A stretch of DNA of 64,000 nt from Actinoplanes subtropicus (GCF_000721705.1 NZ_JOJL01000020.1:124001-188000); one strand, 5' to 3'; shown: positions 24,077 through 35,993, numbered from the stretch's first letter. The notes: a model not told the origin generated them from the sequence alone. Program-made: numbers and translations.

Positions 24077-25765
24077 ATGCAGAGAAGAAAACTGATCGCG
24101 GTCGCCGTGGCGGCCGCGCTCACCACCGGCGGTCTGGCCGCCTGCGGCGACTCGCCCAACGCCACCAACGCCAAGAACGCCGGCAAGACGTCGGTCGACT
24201 ACCTGAAGATCGGCATGCCGAACGGGACGCAGACCGAGAACCACAACCCGTTCGCCGGCACCTCGTCGGCCAACGCGCTCGGCTACAAGTGGATGATCTA
24301 CGAGCCGCTGCTCATGTGGAACCCGGTCAAGCCGGCCGAGCCCGCCAAGCCGTGGCTGGCCAGCAAGGTCGAGTGGGCGGCGGACTACAAGTCGGCGGAC
24401 GTCACCGTCCGCGACAACGCGACCTGGTCGGACGGGCAGAAGGTCACCGCCGACGACGTCGCCTACACCTTCAACCTGATCAAGAGCAACGACGCGCTGA
24501 ACGCGAACGCCATCCCGTTCGGCGAGATCACGGTCAACGGCAACGTCGTGCACCTGACGTTCGGCGAGCCGCAGTTCGTCAACCAGAACAAGATCATGGC
24601 GCAGACCGCGATCGTGCCGAAGCACATCTGGGAGACGATCAAGGACCCGGCCACCGACGTCGACAAGAACCCGATCGGCTCCGGCCCGTACACGCTGAAG
24701 TCCTTCACCCAGGCCGGCGTCGTGCTCGACGAGCGCACCGACGGGTACTGGCAGGACCTGCCCAAGGTCAAGGAGCTGCGCTACGTCTCCTACGCGGACA
24801 ACAGCGCGCAGGCGACCGCGCTGGCCAACGACGAGTCCGAGTGGAGCTTCGTCTTCATCCCGAACTACCAGGCCACCTTCGTCTCGAAGGACCCGCAGCA
24901 CCACAAGGTGTGGGCGCCCGGCGTGCTCGGCATCCACGGCCTCTACATCAACACCTCGGTGAAGCCGTTCGACGACCCGAAGCTGCGCCAGGCGATGAAC
25001 ATGGTGATCAACCGGGCGGACATCTTCAACCAGGCCGAGGCCAGTTACTTCCACCCGGAGATCGACAGCGTGACCGGGCTGCCGGCGGGCGCCGGGGACG
25101 CGTTCATCGCGCCGGAGTACAAGGGCAAGACGCTGTCGCCGGATGTGGCGGGCGCCAAGGCGTTGCTGCAGAGCGCGGGTTACCGGCTGAACGGGACGAC
25201 GCTGACCGACCCGTCCGGGAAAGCCGTCAAGATCACCCTGACCGACCCGGCGCCGTGGTCCGACTACCAGACCACGCTGGAGATCATCAAGACCAACCTC
25301 GCGCAGATCGGCATCGACGCGACGGTCGACAAGGCCAACCAGGACAAGTGGGACCAGAGCGTCCAGAAGGGCGACTTCGGGGCCACCATGCGCTGGACCA
25401 ACGGCGGCGCCACGCCGTACGACATCTACCAGACGGTCATGGACGGCGACCTGCTCAAGCCGATCGGCACCGCGGCGCAGCAGGGCAACTTCGGCCGGTT
25501 CAAGTCGCCGGAGGCCACCGCGGCGCTCAAGGCGTACGCGAACGCCACCAGCGACGCCGCCCGCGCCACGGCGATGAACCAGATCCAGAAGGTGTTCGTG
25601 GAGCAGGCGCCGATGCTGCCGGTCGGCTCGGACAACGTGGGCGGCGCCTACAGCACCAAGAACTGGATCGGCTGGCCGAGCGACGCCGACCCGTACGCGG
25701 GCATGCAGCCCACCCAGCCGTACGCGCTCGACGTCGTCCTGCACCTCAAGCCCGCCAACTCCTGA
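24077..25765 (+). CDS. ABC transporter substrate-binding lipoprotein (family 5)
   Basis: The 562-residue protein is a family-5 (SBP_bac_5) extracytoplasmic receptor. A signal peptide ends in lipobox LAAC (residues about 19-23). Family features include [29 protein letters not shown] near residue 115, and [10 protein letters not shown]. The family binds peptides, but members next to glycosidases bind oligosaccharides; here a GH1 gene ends the operon. AAGGAG lies before the ATG. A perfect 15-bp-stem hairpin follows the stop and probably makes this gene more abundantly expressed than the downstream permease genes. Confidence 0.92.
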   Translation: MQRRKLIAVAVAAALTTGGLAACGDSPNATNAKNAGKTSVDYLKIGMPNGTQTENHNPFAGTSSANALGYKWMIYEPLLMWNPVKPAEPAKPWLASKVEWAADYKSADVTVRDNATWSDGQKVTADDVAYTFNLIKSNDALNANAIPFGEITVNGNVVHLTFGEPQFVNQNKIMAQTAIVPKHIWETIKDPATDVDKNPIGSGPYTLKSFTQAGVVLDERTDGYWQDLPKVKELRYVSYADNSAQATALANDESEWSFVFIPNYQATFVSKDPQHHKVWAPGVLGIHGLYINTSVKPFDDPKLRQAMNMVINRADIFNQAEASYFHPEIDSVTGLPAGAGDAFIAPEYKGKTLSPDVAGAKALLQSAGYRLNGTTLTDPSGKAVKITLTDPAPWSDYQTTLEIIKTNLAQIGIDATVDKANQDKWDQSVQKGDFGATMRWTNGGATPYDIYQTVMDGDLLKPIGTAAQQGNFGRFKSPEATAALKAYANATSDAARATAMNQIQKVFVEQAPMLPVGSDNVGGAYSTKNWIGWPSDADPYAGMQPTQPYALDVVLHLKPANS

Positions 25766-25769
25766 TCGC

Positions 25770-25807
25770 GTGGTGCCGCTCCCCTGGTTTCCGGGGAGCG
25801 GCACCAC
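25770..25807 (+). terminator. Intra-operon hairpin after the binding-protein gene
   Basis: GTGGTGCCGCTCCCC (25770-25784) pairs perfectly with 25793-25807 across an 8-nt loop. No U-tract follows. It lies between binding-protein and ATPase genes, where partial termination or 3'-end stabilisation is common in ABC operons. Confidence 0.75.
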
Positions 25808-25828
25808 CCTCGCAAAAGGAAGTACCCG

Positions 25829-26892
<1,064 letters not shown>

Positions 26893-26896
<4 letters not shown>

Positions 26897-27873
26897 AGTA
26901 CTTCCTGCAGCGCATGGGGTTCTACCTGTTCACCGCCTGGGCCGCGATCACCCTGAACTTCTTCATCCCCCGGCTGGTGCCGGGCGACCCGGTCCAGTCG
27001 CTGATCGCCAAGTACCAGGGCCAGCTCTCCACCAAGTCGATCGCGTCGCTCTACGTCCTCTTCGGACTGGACAAGCACCAGAGCCTGTGGACGCAGTACG
27101 TCGACTACTGGAAGCAGATCTTCCACGGCGACCTGGGCCTGTCGTTCACCTTCTTCCCTGCCCCGGTCTCGCAGGTGATCGGCCAGGCGCTGCCGTGGAC
27201 CGTGCTGCTGGTCGGCATCACCACGATCATCAGCTTCACGCTCGGCACCGGGCTCGGCGTGCTGGCCGGCTGGCGGCGCGGCTCGTGGGCGGACGGCCTG
27301 CTGCCGGTCACCACGTTCTTCTCCTCGGTGCCGTACTTCTGGCTCGGCATCCTCGCGATCTACCTGCTGGCCGGGCCGGACAGCTTCTTTCCGTCCTCCG
27401 GCGGCTTCGACTCGGAGCTGGTGCCGGCCTGGGACCAGTACTTCATCCCGAGCGCGATCCAGCACAGCCTGCTGCCGGCGCTGACCATCCTGATCTCCTC
27501 GGTCAGCGGCTGGATCCTGAGCATGCGCAACATGATGGTGACCGTCTCGTCCGAGGACTACATCACCGTCGCGCACGCCAAGGGGCTGCCCGAGCGGCGG
27601 GTGGCGCTCTCCTACGCGGCCCGCAACGCGCTGCTGCCCAGCGTCTCCGGCTTCGCGCTGGCGCTCGGCTTCATCGTCGGCGGCACCCTGCTGGTGGAGA
27701 TCGTCTTCTCCTACCCGGGGCTCGGCTTCACGCTGCTGCAGGCGGTCGGGGCCAAGGACTACCCGCTGATGCAGGGCATCTTCCTGATCATCACGATCGC
27801 CGTGCTGGTGGCCAACCTGCTGGCCGACGTCGCGTACCTGCTCCTCGACCCGCGCACCCGTAAGGAGGGCTGA
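26893..27873 (+). CDS. ABC transporter permease, DppB/OppB-like
   Basis: This 326-residue membrane protein starts [20 protein letters not shown], the typical N-terminal helix of DppB-type permeases, and includes the family's [16 protein letters not shown]. About six helices follow. The EAA-like coupling loop is [20 protein letters not shown] (about residues 220-239), and the Gly-rich [20 protein letters not shown] ends the domain. It forms one half of the channel with the following permease. The GTG start overlaps the upstream ATPase stop. Confidence 0.93.
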
Positions 27874-27876
27874 GCG

Positions 27877-28820
27877 ATGAAGAGCTTCCTGCGCAACGGC
27901 AAGGCCACCGCCGGCCTGGCCATCCTCGGCGTCTACCTGCTCTTCGCGATCATCGGGCCATGGATCGCGCCGTACGACCCGAGCGCCCGCGGCAACGACC
28001 TGGTGAAGGGCCCCTCGGCCGCGCACTGGCTGGGCACCACCCACCTCGGGCAGGACGTGCTGAGCCAGTTGCTGGTCGGCACCCGCAGCGTCGTCTACGT
28101 CGGGTTCCTGGCCGCGATCATCGCGACCGTGCTGAGCGTGCTGGTCGGGGTCGCGGCCGGCTACCTCGGCGGCAAGACCGACGACACGCTGTCGGTGTTC
28201 ACCAACGTCGTGCTGGTCATCCCGGCCGTCCCCCTGATGATCATCATCACCTCGACGCTGAACGACGTCAGCGACACCCTGATCGCGGTGATCATCGGCC
28301 TCACCTGCTGGTCGTGGAACGCCCGGGTGCTGCGCGCGCAGACCCTGTCGCTGCGCCGGCGCGACTTCGTCGAGGCGGCCCGGGCGTCCGGCGAGCGCAC
28401 CTGGCGGATCATCGGCTTCGAACTGCTGCCGAACCTCACCGCGGTGATCGCCTCCGGCTTCGTCGGCACGGTCATCTTCGCGGTGCTCTCCGAGATCACC
28501 CTGGCCTTCATCGGCGTCGTCAACAACGGCTGGAACTGGGGCACGATCCTGTTCTGGGCGCAGGGCCAGCAGGCGCTCGGGCAGGACGCGTGGTGGTGGT
28601 TCGTGCCGGCCGGCCTGGCCATCGCCGTGCTCGGCATGGCGCTCGCGCTGATCAACTTCGGCATCGACGAGTTCGTCAGCCCGCGGCTGCGCAGCGCCGG
28701 CAAGACCAAGCTCCGGACCGCGCGCGGGCGGACCGTCCGGATGCGGATCGGCTTCACCCCGGTGCTGGGCGGCGCGCCGCCGCCCGCCAAGGAACCCGCG
28801 CTGGCAGGGGAGGCGAAGTG

Positions 28821-28821
<1 letters not shown>
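27877..28821 (+). CDS. ABC transporter permease, DppC/OppC-like
   Basis: The 314-residue permease has the OppC N-terminal extension (FLRNGKATAGLAILGVYLLF and WIAPYDPSARGNDL), then the HWLGTTHLGQDVLSQLLVG motif characteristic of the family. The coupling loop is RRRDFVEAARASGERTWRII. A Cys-free C-terminal tail is rich in Arg and Pro. It pairs with the preceding permease, three bases upstream. Its last base overlaps the ATG of the OppD gene. Confidence 0.93.
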
Positions 28822-29821
<1,000 letters not shown>

Positions 29822-29825
<4 letters not shown>

Positions 29826-31186
29826 ACCCCACCATGACCGCGCTGCCGCCCTCCTTCCAGTGGGGCGTCGCGACCTCCGCCTATCAGATCGAGGGGGCGG
29901 CCTTCGAGGACGGGCGTACGGCGTCCATCTGGGACACGTTCTGCCGGAAGCCGGGCGCCGTGCACAACGGCGATCACGGCGACGTCGCGTGCGACCACTA
30001 CCACCGGATGCCGCAGGACGTGGCGCTGATCAAATCGCTGGGCGTGGACGCGTACCGGTTCTCGGTGTCCTGGCCGCGGGTGCAGCCGGGCGGTCGCGGG
30101 CCGGCGAATCCGAAGGGGCTCGCGTTCTACGACCGGCTGGTCGACGAGTTGCTGGCGCAGGGGATCGACCCGTGGGTGACGCTCTACCACTGGGACCTGC
30201 CGCAGGAGTTGGAGGACGCGGGCGGCTGGCCGGTGCGGGACACGGCGTACCGGTTCGCGGACTACGCGGCGCTGGTGTTCGAGAGGCTGCAGGACCGGGT
30301 GGCCACGTTCACCACGCTGAACGAGCCGTGGTGCTCGGCCTGGCTCGGGTATCAGGTGGGGGTGCATGCGCCGGGGCGACGGAGTTTCGACGACGCGATC
30401 GCGGCGGTGCACCACCTGCTGCTGGGGCACGGGCTGGCGATGCGGCGGATGCGGGGGATGGAGACGCGGCCGCACACGTACGGGATCACGTTGAACCTGG
30501 GTACGGCCGATCCGGCGTCGGATTCCGCGCTGGACCGGGAGGCGGCTCGGCGCGCCGACGGGATGGGGACGCGGATCTATCTGGATCCGCTGCGGTACGG
30601 CCGGTATCCGTCGGACATCGTGGCCGAGTTGGCGACGCCGTTCCCCGTTCGGGACGGTGATTTGGAGATCATCTCGACGCCGTTCGAGGTGCTCGGGGTG
30701 AACTTCTATTTCGGGCAGGATTTCGCCGGTACGGACGAGGCGGGGAACACGCACGACCCGGACGGAAATCCGATAGTTCGGGCGATATTTCCGGATACCC
30801 CGCGCACGGCGATGAACTGGCCTATCACCCCTGCGCGCTTCACTCGGCTGCTAGTACGGTTGCACCGCGACTACCCCGGTCTCCCCATGGTCATCACGGA
30901 GAACGGGTCGGCCTTCGCCGACAATCCCGACATTTCCGGATTTGTCGCTGACGACGCTCGTACCGCTTATTTGGCGTCACATCTGGCGGCGGTGGCCGAC
31001 GCCCGCGCGCAGGGGGCGGACGTGCGGGGCTACTTCGCCTGGTCCCTGCTGGACAACTTCGAATGGGCCGAGGGCTACGCCAAGCGCTTCGGCATCGTCC
31101 ACGTCGACTACGAGACCCAGGCTCGCACCCCCAAGCAGAGCGCCCTCTGGTACCGCGACACCATCGCCCGCACCCGCGAGGCGTGA
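29822..31186 (+). CDS. GH1 family beta-glucosidase
   Basis: This 454-residue enzyme is a glycoside hydrolase family 1 TIM barrel. It opens with FQWGVATSAYQIEGA, contains the acid/base Glu in FTTLNEPWCSAW (residue about 166) and the nucleophile in MVITENGSAF (about 360), and ends FAWSLLDNFEWAEGYAKRFG, the glucose-binding family signature. No signal peptide is present, so it hydrolyses imported oligosaccharides in the cytosol by a retaining mechanism. It closes the lacI-ABC operon and suggests that the importer takes up cellobiose or another beta-glucoside. Confidence 0.95.
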
Positions 31187-31189
31187 TCA

Positions 31190-31223
31190 GTCCGCCGGCG
31201 GTTTCGCCAGACCGCCGGCGGAC
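31190..31223. terminator. Terminator between GH1 gene and convergent PYGG-repeat gene
   Basis: GTCCGCCGGCGGT (31190-31202) and ACCGCCGGCGGAC (31211-31223) form a perfect 13-bp stem with an 8-nt loop. Confidence 0.85.
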
Positions 31224-31232
31224 TTCACCTGG

Positions 31233-32126
31233 TCAGCCCTTGATCGCGATCGAGGGGAGGATGCTGCGCATCTGCGCGCCCGCCGCGTCCGGCTCGACGC
31301 CGGTGAAAATGAAGCCCAGCAGGGCGCCGGTGCCGACCCAGGCGCAGACCGAGACCTTCAGGCCGCTGAGGCCGGACTTGGCGCACTCCGCCTTGCCGCC
31401 GATCGGGCCCGCGTCGACCGCGGTCGGTTTCGCGCCGCCGAGCTGACTGCCCGCGCTGCTGAAGAAGCCGTCGAGCTGCTTCTGCCCGCCACCGGCGTTG
31501 AAGATCGAGCCGGTGCCGCCCCAGATGACGACGCGGCGCCCCTCGGTCTTGGTGTCCTGGTACACCGCGGCGAACGGGTTGTCGAACCCGGCGTTGCTCA
31601 TCGCGCTGTTCAGCTTCTGCGCCTGGGACTGGTCGGAGGACTTCTTCAGCGCGCCGATCGTGGCCGGCGCGGTGAGCTTGAACGGCTTGTCCGTATTGGT
31701 CGAGCCGCCGCCCGACGAGGTGGTCTTGTCGTCGGAGCCGTACTTGACCGCGAGCACCGCGATCCCGGAGCAGAGGATCAGGGCGACCACGCCCACGACC
31801 AGGCCGATGATCAGCCCGGTCCGCCGCTTCTTGACGGGCGGCTGGGGCGGCGGGTAGCCAACGGGGCCCGGCTGCCCGTACGCGGGCTGCTGGTAGGCCT
31901 GCTGCGGCTGCGCGTAGGGGTCGCCGCCGTAAGGCTGCTGCCCGCCGTAGGGCTGCTCGCCCCCATAGGGCTGCTGCCCGCCGTAGGGCTGCTCGCCGCC
32001 GTAGGGCTGCTGCCCGCCATAGGGCTGTTGCCCGCCGTACTGCGGCGGCTGCTGTTGCGGGTAGTACGGCTGGCCGGAATAGGGCTGATTCGGCTGTTGC
32101 GGCTGGGATCCATACGGGTCGGACAT
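31233..32126 (-). CDS. PYGG-repeat membrane protein, 297 aa
   Basis: Residues 1-95 are low complexity and made of Gln/Pro/Tyr/Gly repeats, with six YGG(Q/E)QP units in a row followed by variants. A single transmembrane helix (GLIIGLVVGVVALILCSGIAVLAV) after KKRR leads to an external domain of about 170 residues that I cannot assign; it has Cys near residue 245 and 262, and ends ILPSIAIKG. Actinobacteria have many proteins with such N-terminal disordered tails, often tied to the divisome or sensors. The stop lies 10 bases after the shared terminator. Confidence 0.85.
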   Translation of the reverse strand: MSDPYGSQPQQPNQPYSGQPYYPQQQPPQYGGQQPYGGQQPYGGEQPYGGQQPYGGEQPYGGQQPYGGDPYAQPQQAYQQPAYGQPGPVGYPPPQPPVKKRRTGLIIGLVVGVVALILCSGIAVLAVKYGSDDKTTSSGGGSTNTDKPFKLTAPATIGALKKSSDQSQAQKLNSAMSNAGFDNPFAAVYQDTKTEGRRVVIWGGTGSIFNAGGGQKQLDGFFSSAGSQLGGAKPTAVDAGPIGGKAECAKSGLSGLKVSVCAWVGTGALLGFIFTGVEPDAAGAQMRSILPSIAIKG

Positions 32127-32289
32127 CTTGTACTCCCTCGGCCGCTACGGGCAGCGAAATCTCGCCGAACTGGCGCTGGGCAGCATAGTGTCCGGCGGCG
32201 CCCCGCACCGCCCCGTTTCCGACACTCATCGCGAACCTCACAACACCGGTGCCACCATGGCGTGGGCGACCGTTCCGGGCAGGAGGCAG

Positions 32290-33474
32290 ATGCACGACGT
32301 CGACAGTCTGATCATCGCGGCCGTTCCGGAGGAGTTCACCGCGGCGCGGGAGGCGGCCGAACGCTTGGCCGGCACGACCTGGGCGCGGCGGGACGGCGCG
32401 ACCGCGGAGCCCTACCTGCTCGGCCGGTTCGGTGACTTGACGGTCGCGCTCGCCCGGCCGCCCGGCATGGGGTCGCGCGAGGGCGGCCAGTTCGTCGCCA
32501 CCCTGGCCGGCCGGGTGCGCCCGCGGTCGCTGGCGATGTGCGGGGTCTGCGCGGGCCACCCGGACGAGACGGCGCTGGGTGACGTGATCGTCGCCGAACT
32601 GGCCTACCAGTACGACGAGGGCAAGCAGACCTCGACCTCGTTCCGGCCCGATCACCGGCAATACCTGCTGTCCGCCGCCTGGAAGCGGGCCGCTCAAGAC
32701 TTCGATCCGGCCGGCCTGCCCAGCCATCGGGCGGCGACCCCGGACGACGGCGACACCTGGTTGCTGAGCCGGATCCGGCAGGGCCGCGGCTACCTGGACC
32801 ATCCTGCGAACGAACGCTTCCCGGACACGCCGTCGGAGCGGCTGGATCGGCTGATCGCCGCCGGCCTGGTCACGGACGGCCGGCTGACCCCGGCCGGCGT
32901 CGCCGAACTCGAGCGTCGTGCCCGGCGACCGGCGCAACTGCCCTACGTCGTGCGGGTCGGGCCGATGGCCAGTGTCAACCAGGTTCGCCAGGACGACCTC
33001 TGGACCGAGATCGAGAACCATGGCGTACGCAAGATCCTGGCGATCGAGATGGAGGCCGCGACGATCGCCACCGCCGCGTTCCAGCGCGACCTGCGCTGGC
33101 TGGTGGTCAAGGGCGTGATGGACCACGCCGCCCTCGACAAGAACGACGGCGTGCAGGAGTTCGCCGCCCGCGCCTCCGCCGAGGTCATGTTCGGCCTGCT
33201 CGCCGGCTTCCGCCCGGCCGCCGGCCCGGGCTCCCGGGCGGCCGTCCCGGGCAAGATCAAAGTGGACGTGCTGCGCGGCCTGCTCGGCGATTGGCGGGAT
33301 CTGGCCGACCACCTGGGCGTGCCGCCGCACGACACCTTCCGGTTCGGCGCCGGGGACCAGCCCCGCCAGCTGTGGGAATGGCTCGAGATCCGGCGCCGCC
33401 TCGGCGAACTGCCGGCCGCCCTCGACGGCATCGGACGCACCGACCTCGCGGACCTCGTGCGGCCTTACCTGTAG
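32290..33474 (+). CDS. Nucleoside-phosphorylase-superfamily effector with C-terminal adaptor (EAD-like) domain
   Basis: The 394-residue protein starts SLIIAAVPEEFTAAR, the first strand of the phosphorylase/MTA-SAH nucleosidase superfamily (PF01048-like). CGVCAG near residue 84, VGPMASVNQV near 221, IEMEAATIA near 252 and VVKGVMDHAALDKNDG near 270 match its core, including the Glu and Asp used for ribose and base. An insertion at about 118-215 ends in a winged-helix-like stretch (LDRLIAAGLVTDGRLTPAG). Residues 322-394 are a small alpha-helical domain that recurs at the N-terminus of the next gene. AGGAGG lies 3 nt before ATG 32290. Likely a nucleotide- or nucleoside-cleaving effector. Confidence 0.85.
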   Translation: MHDVDSLIIAAVPEEFTAAREAAERLAGTTWARRDGATAEPYLLGRFGDLTVALARPPGMGSREGGQFVATLAGRVRPRSLAMCGVCAGHPDETALGDVIVAELAYQYDEGKQTSTSFRPDHRQYLLSAAWKRAAQDFDPAGLPSHRAATPDDGDTWLLSRIRQGRGYLDHPANERFPDTPSERLDRLIAAGLVTDGRLTPAGVAELERRARRPAQLPYVVRVGPMASVNQVRQDDLWTEIENHGVRKILAIEMEAATIATAAFQRDLRWLVVKGVMDHAALDKNDGVQEFAARASAEVMFGLLAGFRPAAGPGSRAAVPGKIKVDVLRGLLGDWRDLADHLGVPPHDTFRFGAGDQPRQLWEWLEIRRRLGELPAALDGIGRTDLADLVRPYL

Positions 33475-33524
33475 CGGCTACCCTGGGCTCCCTTCTCCAC
33501 TTCGGACGGGGAGAGCTGGCGAAG

Positions 33525-34289
33525 ATGTCCGAGTTTCGTTTCTCCGGCAAGTCCCGGGTCCGCTTCCAGCAGGATCTCGGTCCGAGCTGGAAAGACGTCG
33601 CCGACTACTTCCAGGTCGAGCCGCATGTCAAGGCCCGCTGGCGTCCGGGTGACGAGCCGAGCGAGCTGTGGGACTTCCTGCAGGCCCGCCGGCGGCTCGG
33701 CGAGCTTCCCGCGGCGCTGGCCGAGGTGGGCCGCCAAGATCTGGTTACCGTGCTGGAGCCCGAGCCGGCCCTGCCCCCTCCGCCGCGCCGGCGGATCTTC
33801 GTGCTGGTCGCGGCGGCCGCGGTGCTGGTTCTCGCGGCGGCCGCCGGATTGATCGTCTGGCAATGGCCCCGCGACCGCACCGCACCCGGGCCCGTGCGCC
33901 TGGTGGTCCGGCCGGCGCCCACGGCCACGACGTGGGGCACCGCGCTGACCTGCCCGGCGCATACCCAATGGCCCTTCTCGTTCCCCCGGGACTTCGTCGG
34001 CGACGTCTACGTGCAGTTCACCGCCGACGCGCGGCGGACCGTCAACGTCCACGCCACCCTCTACTGGGGCGGCTTGACCTGGAGCCAGACGGTGCCGTCC
34101 CGGCCGGGTGACATGGCCGAACGCGTCGGCGGCACCCTCCTGGTCTTCCAGAAGCGCACCATCGATCGCGGCAGCCCGGCGGTGGGGTCCTTCGAGACCG
34201 ACGTGCCGGTGTGCGCGACCTTCGGCACCGCCTCCGGCACGACGAAACCGGCCCCCGGAGTTACGTTTCAGACCCCACGCTGGAGCTGA
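33525..34289 (+). CDS. Transmembrane protein with N-terminal adaptor (EAD-like) domain, putative sensor
   Basis: This 254-residue protein has three parts. Residues 9-79 align without gaps to the C-terminal domain of the upstream phosphorylase-like protein; the shared core is RRRLGELPAAL, then GR and DL. RRR and a transmembrane helix (IFVLVAAAAVLVLAAAAGLI, residues 91-113) follow, placing the adaptor domain in the cytosol. The external part (about 130 residues) is beta-rich with two Cys (LTCPAH and VPVCATF) that could bond. The gap to the upstream stop is 50 bases, and GGGGAGAG lies before the ATG. Inferred role: membrane sensor that recruits the upstream effector by domain pairing. Confidence 0.8.
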   Translation: MSEFRFSGKSRVRFQQDLGPSWKDVADYFQVEPHVKARWRPGDEPSELWDFLQARRRLGELPAALAEVGRQDLVTVLEPEPALPPPPRRRIFVLVAAAAVLVLAAAAGLIVWQWPRDRTAPGPVRLVVRPAPTATTWGTALTCPAHTQWPFSFPRDFVGDVYVQFTADARRTVNVHATLYWGGLTWSQTVPSRPGDMAERVGGTLLVFQKRTIDRGSPAVGSFETDVPVCATFGTASGTTKPAPGVTFQTPRWS

Positions 34290-34292
34290 GCC

Positions 34293-35519
34293 CTATCGCC
34301 TCGAGTGCTGCGGGCGGCGATTCCTGGGCGGCAGGGCGACCATCGTCTCCTCCTGCTCCGGCAGGCCACCGTCGGCCAGCAACTGCGCGATCGGCAGCGT
34401 CGCCGCGCCCATCGCCACCGCGTCCGCGCCGAGCGTGCACAGCTCGATGCTGGTCTGCGAGTAGGGGCGGCGCAGGGCGTGCCGGGCCGCCGCCGCCCGG
34501 ATCTCCGGGAGGAAGCGCTCTCCCAGCACCGAGCCCGCGATGCCGCCGATGACGATGCGCTCCGGGCTGAACAGATTGATCAGGTCGGCGATGCCCGCGC
34601 CCAGGTAGCCGGCCGTCTCGGTGAAGACCTCCCGAGCCGCCGGGGGCGTCGCCGCGAGCATCTCGGTGAGCAGCGCCGGACTGTACGGACGGCCGGTCGC
34701 GGCGGCCAGCCGGCGCCCGATGCCGCCGGCCCCGATGTAGGCCTCCAGGCAGCCGCGGGCGCCGCAGCGGCAGAGCTCGCCGTCGTAGATCAGCGTCGTA
34801 TGGCCCCACTCGCCGGCGTTGCTGTTCGCGCCCCGGTAGCCGCGGCCGTCCATCACCACGGCGGCGCCGACGCCCGTACCGATCATGATGATGACCGCGT
34901 GGCGGGCGCCGCGGCCCGCGCCGAACCACATCTCGGCCTGGCCGAAGGTCTTCGCGCCGTTCTCCACGAAGATCGGGACCTCGGTGCCGGCCCGCAGCAT
35001 CGCGCCGAGCGGCACCGCGTCCCAGCCGGTCGACTGCGAGTCGACCACGCCGTCCTGGTCGACCACGCCGGGCACGCCCACCCCGTAGCCCAGCACCCGG
35101 CCCGGGTCGACGCCCGCCTCGGCGGTCACCGCGGCCAGGCCGGCCAGCAGCAGCTCGGCGACCTGCGCCGGGTCGTCGTCGTGCTCGAACTCGGCCTGCG
35201 CGAGCCGGGCCATCGACAGGTCGTACAGCTCGATCAGCACGCGGGTCTCGGCCACGTCGGCGCCGACCACGTAGCGGAAGCCGCGCCGCACCTGCAGCAG
35301 CACCCGGGGGCGCCCGCCGTCCGAGCCGACCAGGCCGGCCTCCTCGACCAGGCCCTCCTCGAGCATCTCGCCGATCAGGTTGCTGACACTGGCCTGGCTG
35401 AGCGCGGTCGTGCCGGCCAGCTGCTGCCGGCTCTGCAGCCCGCCGTGGAACAGGTCGGTGAGCAGGCTGGACCGGTTGGCCCGGCGCACGTCTCGCACCG
35501 TCGTACGCCTGGTCTCCAA
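34293..35519 (-). CDS. ROK family transcriptional regulator
   Basis: The 408-residue protein has an N-terminal winged helix (RSSLLTDLFHGGLQSRQQLA, then QASVSNLIGEMLEEGLVEEA) and a sugar-kinase-like ROK domain. The ROK part contains GVGVPGVVDQDG, IMIGTGVGAAVVMDGRGYRG, the NAGEWGH motif and zinc-binding CRCGARGCLEAYIG. Such proteins repress sugar-use genes and release DNA when a sugar or sugar phosphate binds. The TTG at 35519 fits the usual N-terminus and is preceded by GAGGGGAACACGAGG. It converges on the adaptor-domain gene with a 3-base gap. Confidence 0.9.
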   Translation of the reverse strand: METRRTTVRDVRRANRSSLLTDLFHGGLQSRQQLAGTTALSQASVSNLIGEMLEEGLVEEAGLVGSDGGRPRVLLQVRRGFRYVVGADVAETRVLIELYDLSMARLAQAEFEHDDDPAQVAELLLAGLAAVTAEAGVDPGRVLGYGVGVPGVVDQDGVVDSQSTGWDAVPLGAMLRAGTEVPIFVENGAKTFGQAEMWFGAGRGARHAVIIMIGTGVGAAVVMDGRGYRGANSNAGEWGHTTLIYDGELCRCGARGCLEAYIGAGGIGRRLAAATGRPYSPALLTEMLAATPPAAREVFTETAGYLGAGIADLINLFSPERIVIGGIAGSVLGERFLPEIRAAAARHALRRPYSQTSIELCTLGADAVAMGAATLPIAQLLADGGLPEQEETMVALPPRNRRPQHSRR

Positions 35520-35859
35520 CCTCGTGTTCCCCTCTGCCGGCCGCAACCTCCTCGAAACTCTACGGCGCGCCGGCCGCGCGGCCTCTATCGTGCCCCCGCG
35601 AGCAGCCATCGGGACATCAACTTGGCCCATCGGAACGGGGGCGCCGCCGCCCACGCAAACTCGCCCGGCTATCCGATGGCCGCTCTGGTGTCCGGCGGCG
35701 CAGGCCGTCAAAAACCTCATATCGTACGAGGCCACGGGCCCGACAACCGCAGGTGCGGCCGAACCCGCCTTTCCACGCGACCTGGGTGCCGTTCAAGGCT
35801 CTGCCGCGACCGCCGGGCTGACCTGCCTACTCACCCTCCCGGCCGTCCCGCCGTTCCGG

Positions 35860-35947
35860 TCGGTCGCGGGTTGGGGGCGGCTCGGTCACGGGTTGGGGGC
35901 GGCTCGGTCACGGGTTGGGGGCGGCTCGGTCGCGGGTTGGGGGCGGC
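35860..35947. repeat. Four 22-bp G-rich tandem repeats
   Basis: TCGGTC(G/A)CGGGTTGGGGGCGGC repeats at 35860, 35882, 35904 and 35926. Each unit holds GGGTTGGGGG, so the + strand has four adjacent double G-runs that could fold as a quadruplex. Confidence 0.9.
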
Positions 35948-35993
35948 GGCGGAGGTGGTGGGGTCCAGCGCCGCCGCCCGGCATGCGGGGGGA

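Noticed and set aside
31225-33330. Long minus-strand ORF across the PYGG-repeat and effector genes
   Set aside because: Translation is Ala/Arg repeats and antisense to two well-supported genes; a GC-rich shadow frame.
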